From the IMG/VR virus record IMGVR_UViG_3300044729_000135, positions 1-33,512 of that record: a DNA stretch of 33,512 nt; one strand, 5' to 3'. Under the pieces are notes generated by a model that worked only from the letters and a program-made list of their open reading frames with translations, was not told where the DNA came from and did not search any database. This document shows positions 28,643 through 33,512 of the stretch, one piece after another. The position numbers and the translations under genes are program-made. Each line of letters opens with the position of its first letter. Positions within the stretch are counted from its first letter, which is position 1. The DNA is from a virus.

Positions 28643-29044
28643 TTAAACGCGCTGAATGCCGCGTGGGTCTTCAACCACAGCTTCGACAGAATCATCGTTA
28701 ATAATCCGCCACTCGGTGCCGTGAATCTTCATTCGCGTTCCGGTGTTGGGCCTTACGATTACAAAGTCGCCCACCTTGCAGCTTGGGCCGCTTGGGAAGC
28801 GTTTTTCATCCTTGAATGCATCTGGCCCCATCTTCGCCACGAACAACACGGGTGACAGCAGTTCTTCGTATTGCATTGTCTGGCTGGCTTTAAGCAAGCC
28901 GCCCTCGTACTCTTCCTTGGCTTCTGGGAGCATGCACAGAAGATGGTAGGTTTTTGGGTCTGGAATCTGCGAGGCCTTATCTTCAACAGTCTTGTTGAGA
29001 AGGCCAGACAGATCGACCGCCTGAACATCAAAGTTAGTCGTCAT
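28643..29044 (-). CDS. phage GroES-like co-chaperonin, 133 aa
   Basis: After an N-terminal extension of about 30 residues (MTTNFDVQAVDLSGLLNKTV), a Cpn10-like domain follows. YHLLCMLPEAKEEYEGGLLK corresponds to the first strand plus the mobile-loop region (GG-L). SPVLFVAKMGPDAF resembles the G-VVAVG strand. CKVGDFVIVRPNTGTRMKIH, then GTEWRIINDDSVEAVVEDP matches VKxGDxVLFxKYxGTEVKI-GEEYLI--E-DILAVVE. It is expected to cap host GroEL and help fold viral proteins, probably the capsid proteins encoded just downstream. The start overlaps the 65-aa gene by 11 bases. Longer than the roughly 97 residues of bacterial GroES because of the extension. Confidence 0.85.
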   Translation of the reverse strand: MTTNFDVQAVDLSGLLNKTVEDKASQIPDPKTYHLLCMLPEAKEEYEGGLLKASQTMQYEELLSPVLFVAKMGPDAFKDEKRFPSGPSCKVGDFVIVRPNTGTRMKIHGTEWRIINDDSVEAVVEDPRGIQRV

Positions 29045-29231
29045 TGTCGTCTTTCAGTTTACGCACGAGGTCGCCAATTTCACGCTGTGCGGTCTGGAGA
29101 CCTCGGATGACCCCGCACAACTCCCGGTAATGGGCATAGTCTTTCGACTGTCCCATCACCAAAGCCTCTGAATGACTTCTGACATGCTCCTCAATTCTTT
29201 TGTTGAGAAGCTCCAAAATTTGGTTGTCCAT
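29034..29231 (-). CDS. 65-aa helical protein, unknown
   Basis: Starts MDNQILELLNKRIEEHVRSH, continues SEALVMGQSKDYAHYRELCG and ends VIRGLQTAQREIGDLVRKLK-DDNDD. It is all helical with heptad spacing and an acidic tail. This short protein type (KDYA-Y---CG-IRGL--A---I-DL) is common directly behind portal genes in phages, function unknown. TAAGAGG, formed partly by the portal stop, is the ribosome binding site. It overlaps the GroES-like gene by 11 bases. Confidence 0.75.
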   Translation of the reverse strand: MDNQILELLNKRIEEHVRSHSEALVMGQSKDYAHYRELCGVIRGLQTAQREIGDLVRKLKDDNDD

Positions 29232-29239
29232 TTATCCTC

Positions 29240-31741
29240 TTAGTTCTCCGGCGATTTAGCAGCCGGTTTGTTTAAACGCTCCATCAGCTTGGTCTGCATC
29301 TTGATAGACGCTTCCTGTTGCTTTTGGGACATCTTTTGATCAAACTCCTGCTGACGCTGAGCCATTTCTTGCTCGTGCAGTTGTCTGTCCATGATCATTT
29401 CTTGCTGCATTCTTGCTGCGGCAATTTCTGGGTTTTCTCCCTGACGGCTCGCGGCTTCCTGAGCTTTAAGCTGAAGTTCTGCCTGTCGAATAGCCAAGTC
29501 GCCCTGAACCTTCTGGGCTTTGGCTTGAACCTCCTGAGCTTTAAGCTGCAGTTCTTGTTGCTGCATCTGAACCAATGGGTCTTGAGCTTGTTGTTGGGCT
29601 TGTTGTTGAGCGGCTTGTCCCTTGCTTTGAGCCAGAACCTGTTGAGACGCTTGAGCCACAAGACGTGACAACTGCACTTCGACGTCCTCTGGCAGGTCTT
29701 CGTCGGGCTTGGGCATTGGCACACCCAACTGCTCTTCGACCTTCTTGCGATAAGCAAATGCCAAGTGCTCTGCAATGTGCGCCTGAATCTCGGCCATCAT
29801 CTTTTGAGCTTGCGGGTTTTGTCCAATCTGCGCGGCCATCAAAGGGTCTTGCATCAAAGCCATGTGGACTGCGATGTGTGCGTCGTGGTCTTGGTAGATG
29901 AAGGCCTTTGTGGGCTTTCCATTCAAGAAGGCCATGTTTTCGGACACTGGATCGCGTGGCTTCATGTCGTCCTCGATTGGGACAAGCTTGTCTGCGTTCT
30001 TGATTCCCAAGACCTCAATCATTTGACGGTGCAACTGCGGCAGGTCATAGATTTGAGGAGCCTGCGCGGCCAACTGGATCACAGCTTGGTACTGCATGAT
30101 CCGCTGAGCCATCGTGGAGCTGTTGGGGTCTGACACAGGAATGACCTCGACCATGTCGTAGTCTTCCCGCTTAGCCATGCGGTCGCCGCCCTGTGGCTCG
30201 TACTCGTATTCGCTTGGGGTGTTGTCGCGGATGATGTCCTTGAGCAGTTTAAATTCCTGCTTCATGGCGTAGTGGACACGGGCCTGTACCGCGCTCATGG
30301 TCTTGAGTTGACGCTCAAGCAAAGCCAGTGTGGTTCCCACTGGTGCATTGGCGCTCATGTCGCTGATGTTCATGTCAGCGATGGAGCCAAGGCGACGGCC
30401 TTCTTCTGTGATCTTGTCCAAAAGACCAGCAAGAACCATAGATGGCTCTTTGTATGGCAGCGGCATGATGTTGTCGCGCACTGTGCCGCCGGGGACGTCC
30501 ACATCTCGCCACTCACCGGGGGCGATGGGGGTGTCGTCTCCCTTGATCCGCAGACCACGAGACTTCAAACCACCGGGCAGGTTGGACAAAGTTCCTGCGT
30601 CAATCAACTGGCGAACCAGAGATGTGCCTGCACGGGCATAGCCGCCAATCAGGTGGATGTAACCGAAGCCATAAGCGCCGAAACCGGGCACGTAGTCATA
30701 CTGGACGAAGTGCTGGCGTTTGAGTTTCTTGGAGTCAGTCTCATCCCAGTTGCGGTAGATGGACAGAACCTTGTTGGTTCCCTTGTCGATGGTGACGATG
30801 TAGGGAAGGGCAATCCCGTCCTCATCCTCGTAACCGGGCAAGTCATAGTCCACTTGAATTTCAAGAAACTGGTAACGCTCGTCATCGGTGACGGAGTAGC
30901 CTTGCTCTTCGGCTTTCTTTTTCTCTACGTCGTTGTGCAAGATGACGGGCTCACCCAACTCAACATCACGGTAAAAACCTGCGACTTGAAGTTTCTTGAC
31001 GTCATTCTTGGTCTTGCGCATCACATGGGTAACGCGCTCAGCGGAGCGAGCACCAGATGAGCCGTAGGGGATGATGATGTCCTCTGCGGGGCAGAAGATG
31101 GATACTTGACGCCCCAAGCCGGGGTCAAAGTAAACCTTCTTGAAGGCGGAGCCTGCCAGACCCAAGTTGAAAAGCATGCGCTCATGCTCTGGGCGGTACT
31201 CGGGCATGCCATCAACCAACTGAAAGTTCATGTCGGTGCGAACCCGCTCGGCTGCGTCTTCTTTTAGTTTGTCGATTGCGCCAATGATCTGCGTCTTGAC
31301 GGGACCTTGGGCGGGGAAGGTCTCAATAATGGTCTCGGACTGGAAGCGAACTGCGGCTTCGGTCAGAAGGGTGGAGAAAACACCGCAGGCTCCCGTCCAA
31401 GGTTCGGTGCGCTCTTCGTACTTCATGCCAAGGACTTCAAGTCCTTTGACATACATCTCTACCCATTCCTTACGCGAAGCAACGTCAGACTCTACCTCTC
31501 CGACCAAGTCAGAGCCGAGCTTCTCAAGCTCGCCCTCGTCCATGTATTCTGCCAAGTTGGCATCAAAGGCTGGGCCTTCTTCTGGCATCAGGTCGATAGC
31601 CATGCCGTCGATGCCAATGATGACGTCGTCTGGGTTTTCAATAATGATTTCAACCGCAGGGGTGTCGTCCTGAACAATGTCTGAGAAATCAATACCTTCG
31701 GGGGCTTGGGAGAGAGACGAAACCATGCTGCTTGTTGCCAT
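29240..31741 (-). CDS. portal protein, P22-like, 833 aa
   Basis: The dodecameric portal forms the DNA channel at one capsid vertex. ADMNISDMSANAPVGTTLAL and LERQLKTMSAVQARVHYAMK form the stem/clip helices. Earlier, RKEWVEMYVKGLEVLGMKYE, then RTEPWTGACGVFSTLLTEAA and SAFKKVYFDPGLGRQVSIFC match the P22-type portals found in uncultured phages. DVKKLQVAGFYRDV and FVQYDYVPGFGAYGFGYIHL follow in the expected order. From about residue 690 a long Gln/Ala-rich helix (AQQQAQQQAQDPLVQMQQQE) forms a C-terminal barrel or coiled tail. At 833 aa it is longer than P22 gp1 (725). It follows the terminase by 8 bases with TAAGGA. It is the only portal in the window. Confidence 0.92.
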   Translation of the reverse strand: MATSSMVSSLSQAPEGIDFSDIVQDDTPAVEIIIENPDDVIIGIDGMAIDLMPEEGPAFDANLAEYMDEGELEKLGSDLVGEVESDVASRKEWVEMYVKGLEVLGMKYEERTEPWTGACGVFSTLLTEAAVRFQSETIIETFPAQGPVKTQIIGAIDKLKEDAAERVRTDMNFQLVDGMPEYRPEHERMLFNLGLAGSAFKKVYFDPGLGRQVSIFCPAEDIIIPYGSSGARSAERVTHVMRKTKNDVKKLQVAGFYRDVELGEPVILHNDVEKKKAEEQGYSVTDDERYQFLEIQVDYDLPGYEDEDGIALPYIVTIDKGTNKVLSIYRNWDETDSKKLKRQHFVQYDYVPGFGAYGFGYIHLIGGYARAGTSLVRQLIDAGTLSNLPGGLKSRGLRIKGDDTPIAPGEWRDVDVPGGTVRDNIMPLPYKEPSMVLAGLLDKITEEGRRLGSIADMNISDMSANAPVGTTLALLERQLKTMSAVQARVHYAMKQEFKLLKDIIRDNTPSEYEYEPQGGDRMAKREDYDMVEVIPVSDPNSSTMAQRIMQYQAVIQLAAQAPQIYDLPQLHRQMIEVLGIKNADKLVPIEDDMKPRDPVSENMAFLNGKPTKAFIYQDHDAHIAVHMALMQDPLMAAQIGQNPQAQKMMAEIQAHIAEHLAFAYRKKVEEQLGVPMPKPDEDLPEDVEVQLSRLVAQASQQVLAQSKGQAAQQQAQQQAQDPLVQMQQQELQLKAQEVQAKAQKVQGDLAIRQAELQLKAQEAASRQGENPEIAAARMQQEMIMDRQLHEQEMAQRQQEFDQKMSQKQQEASIKMQTKLMERLNKPAAKSPEN

Positions 31742-31749
31742 GACAATCC

Positions 31750-33243
31750 TTAATAGAAGGCGGCTTTGCGCCGGAAATAACGCTGCTCTTCGGGTTCATC
31801 AGACTCAATCTGGATGAATCCACCCCTTCTGAAACGAAGCAAGGCTTGGCTTGTCGAGTCCACAAGGTCGTCATGCTCCCCATTTGGGAACGCAGCCAAC
31901 TCTTCCATCAACTCATCTGCCCATCGAGTTTCTGGGCACCAAACAACTCCGGAGGCAAAAAGGTCCGAGATAGCGTTTACACGCGCAATCTTATCGCTTC
32001 CTTTGCCCGGTGTGTACTCCTCAAGCAAGATTCCTGTTTGCCGCAGCTCATAAATCAAAGGAGCGCCAGCGGCTTTCTTTTCCACAATCAAGGTGTCTGG
32101 TTCCCATTCTTTGTACATCTCAAAAGCTTTTTGTTTGAGATCGGGAAACTCCATTCGATGTTTAAATGCATCCAAACAGATGATGTTGGTCTTCATATTC
32201 CCCTTGTCGTCGGGGTGGTCGAAAACTCCCCACGTCGTGCAAGCTGAATAGTCTGCCCTGTTGGATTTTTCAAAGGCGGTATCCCAGCTTTGAATGATGT
32301 AATCGCACTGCGGGGCTGTATCGGACTCCCAAATCCGCCAATGCTCGCGCTTTATGATCGCGCCTTCTTCGGAAGTTGGGTTTTGTTGGTACTGCGCCTC
32401 CCACTTGGAAACGGGAATTTCAGCTTTAATCGCCTCAAGTTCCGATTTTTTCCAAAATCCGGGCCATAAAGGGCTGCCTGACGGCAAAATTGCGGGAAAT
32501 TCGATGACTTCCCAGTTATCTACACCGTCTTTTGAGGCATTTTTGAGAATCTGCCCGGTCAAATCTCTTTTTGACCAGCGCGTCATCACAATAATGATGG
32601 CCCCACCGGGCTGTAAACGCTGACGAGGGCCAGATGTGTACCACTCATACACATTGTCATACACGGCGGGGTTGCCTTGCTTGGCCTCCTGCTCAGAATG
32701 CGGGTCGTCAATGATCAGAAGGTCGGCCCCTTTACCCGTAACCGCGCCCCCAACACCGATAGCGAAGTAGTCACCTCCGGCATGGGTGTTCCAACGTCCT
32801 GCGGCTTTTGAATCAGAGGACAGTTTGGTGTCAAACACACGGGAGAATGCCTCAGAGGAAACCAAGTTCCTCACCTTCCGGCCAAAACCAACAGCCAATT
32901 CTGCGGTGTGGGCTGTCTGGATGATCTTCTTCTCCGGGAATCTTCCCAGAAACCATGCCGGTAGAAGATACGAGGCAAACTCAGACTTGGTATGCCGGGG
33001 AGGCATATTGATGATCAACCTCTTCAACTCCCCCTTGGCAACCCTCTCAAAAGCATTTGCCATGATCTGGTGATGTTTCCCAGAAATAAACCCGGGCCAC
33101 ATGTGGGAGGCGTAATAAATAAAGGACTCTTTGCACTTCTCAATTCTGTCGTATTCCAACAACATCATGATCTTGGCACGCTCTGCCTCATCAACCAGAG
33201 GAATCAAAGCCCGGTAATCCTCCACCTCCTTACGACTCATCAT
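31750..33243 (-). CDS. terL: terminase large subunit
   Basis: The 497-aa DNA packaging motor. The ATPase domain has LIINMPPRHTKSEFASYLLP (Walker A-type P-loop, about 80-90), DLLIIDDPHSEQEA with the Walker B acid at 179-180, and MTRW (220-223) as coupling motif. The RNase H-like nuclease domain has QSWDTAFE with D321, VEKKAAG with E388, and EHDDLVDSTSQAL with D458/D459, which bind metal for cutting. MFGRP-like frameshifts are absent and the length is normal. The start ATGATG overlaps the stop of the winged-helix gene (ATGA). It cuts concatemers and pumps DNA through the portal encoded next. It is the only terminase here. Confidence 0.96.
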   Translation of the reverse strand: MMSRKEVEDYRALIPLVDEAERAKIMMLLEYDRIEKCKESFIYYASHMWPGFISGKHHQIMANAFERVAKGELKRLIINMPPRHTKSEFASYLLPAWFLGRFPEKKIIQTAHTAELAVGFGRKVRNLVSSEAFSRVFDTKLSSDSKAAGRWNTHAGGDYFAIGVGGAVTGKGADLLIIDDPHSEQEAKQGNPAVYDNVYEWYTSGPRQRLQPGGAIIIVMTRWSKRDLTGQILKNASKDGVDNWEVIEFPAILPSGSPLWPGFWKKSELEAIKAEIPVSKWEAQYQQNPTSEEGAIIKREHWRIWESDTAPQCDYIIQSWDTAFEKSNRADYSACTTWGVFDHPDDKGNMKTNIICLDAFKHRMEFPDLKQKAFEMYKEWEPDTLIVEKKAAGAPLIYELRQTGILLEEYTPGKGSDKIARVNAISDLFASGVVWCPETRWADELMEELAAFPNGEHDDLVDSTSQALLRFRRGGFIQIESDEPEEQRYFRRKAAFY

Positions 33244-33470
33244 AAAGAGGCAACCTCCCGAACACTGCGGTCAATTACCCGAATCGAATTGAACTGGTAC
33301 GGCTTCACCGCCACCAAACCCTCATCCTTCAATTTATGAATGATCCGGTGAATGTTGGATTTACTGCGCATGTTCAGGCCACGGGCAATAACGGAATACG
33401 ACGGGGCCACACCATGAATCTTGATGTACGCCTTGATGAAGTCCAAAACCAATTTGTGCTTCTCTTGCAT
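33240..33470 (-). CDS. LexA-type winged-helix DNA-binding protein, 76 aa
   Basis: ATG 33470 with GAGG upstream is chosen over an in-frame TTG near the edge. It starts MQEKHKLVLDFIKAYIKIHG, then VAPSYSVIARGLNMRSKSNI and HRIIHKLKDEGLVAVKPYQF. This is the LexA N-terminal domain pattern (VLDFI---I---G--P-- --IA--L---S---V---L--L---G-I). The protease half of LexA is missing, so it cannot self-cleave. Directly before and overlapping terL, it could be an autoregulator of the late operon or serve as a small terminase that recognises the packaging site. The two GTTTAAAC palindromes upstream could be its operators (inference). Confidence 0.8.
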   Translation of the reverse strand: MQEKHKLVLDFIKAYIKIHGVAPSYSVIARGLNMRSKSNIHRIIHKLKDEGLVAVKPYQFNSIRVIDRSVREVASL

Positions 33471-33482
33471 GACTGCCTCGAA

Positions 33483-33505
33483 GTTTAAACGGCTGTAGTT
33501 TAAAC
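33483..33505. repeat. two GTTTAAAC palindromes, 15 bp apart
   Basis: The palindromic octamer GTTTAAAC occurs at 33483-33490 and 33498-33505, just upstream of the winged-helix gene start at 33470. The centre-to-centre distance of 15 bp, about one and a half helical turns, could suit a pair of operator half-sites. Operator function is not proven. Confidence 0.4.
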
Positions 33506-33512
33506 GCAAAAA

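Noticed and set aside
1-33512. Prophage or mobile element signals (integrase, att sites, transposase)
   Set aside because: No integrase, transposase, tRNA gene or long terminal repeat was found, so there is no evidence for integration.

Overview
This window reads as the late (structural and lysis) region of a tailed double-stranded DNA bacteriophage, almost certainly an uncultured aquatic phage. Every gene I can support lies on the minus strand, so transcription runs from position 33512 down to 1. Genes are packed head to tail with ATGA, TGATG or GTGA overlaps or gaps of a few bases. I see no integrase, replication gene, tRNA, CRISPR array or insertion sequence. There is no tape measure, tail tube or sheath gene, while a P22-type portal and P22 gp4-like and gp10-like neck genes are present. 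This suggests a podovirus-like (short-tailed) virion. The host cannot be named from the sequence.

Layout in transcription order. (1) 33.5-29.0 kb: a small LexA-type winged-helix gene overlapping the large terminase, then the P22-like portal and a 65-aa coiled-coil protein. (2) 29.0-24.7 kb, capsid cassette 1: GroES-like co-chaperonin, scaffold, a 153-aa unknown, a putative decoration protein, a Mu gpT-like major capsid protein, then a hairpin terminator, a structured leader and two small beta-rich proteins. (3) 24.7-18.0 kb: a glycosyltransferase, a run of small Lys/Gly-rich proteins sharing a DGIA-x-KGKT motif, two gp4/adaptor-like neck proteins, a zinc-ribbon protein and two tail-associated proteins. 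(4) 17.9-7.5 kb: host-interaction and fibre genes with different repeat architectures: YadA-head-like, BspA-type leucine-rich repeats with a PKD-like domain, a 20-residue tandem repeat, a TSPTLVTPALGTP-type fibre and a low-GC beta-rich protein. (5) 7.5-5.5 kb: two single-TM proteins, a 3TM-type holin and a GH24 endolysin that starts with GTG. (6) 5.5-0 kb, capsid cassette 2: FmdB-like zinc ribbon, second scaffold, second and unrelated major capsid protein (P22/T7-coat type), decoration protein, four tiny Lys-rich genes, then another gp4-like adaptor and a gp10-like nozzle protein that runs off the left edge.

The most striking feature is that one co-oriented late region encodes two scaffold plus major-capsid cassettes of different sequence families and two neck sets, but only one terminase and one portal. 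Both halves share the same regulatory style: G/C hairpins with a U-tract set directly against the next gene's Shine-Dalgarno sequence, and stop codons built into TAAGGAG. This argues for one genome lineage, but a chimeric assembly must be excluded. Product calls come from motif reading and memory of the families; no database search was run.
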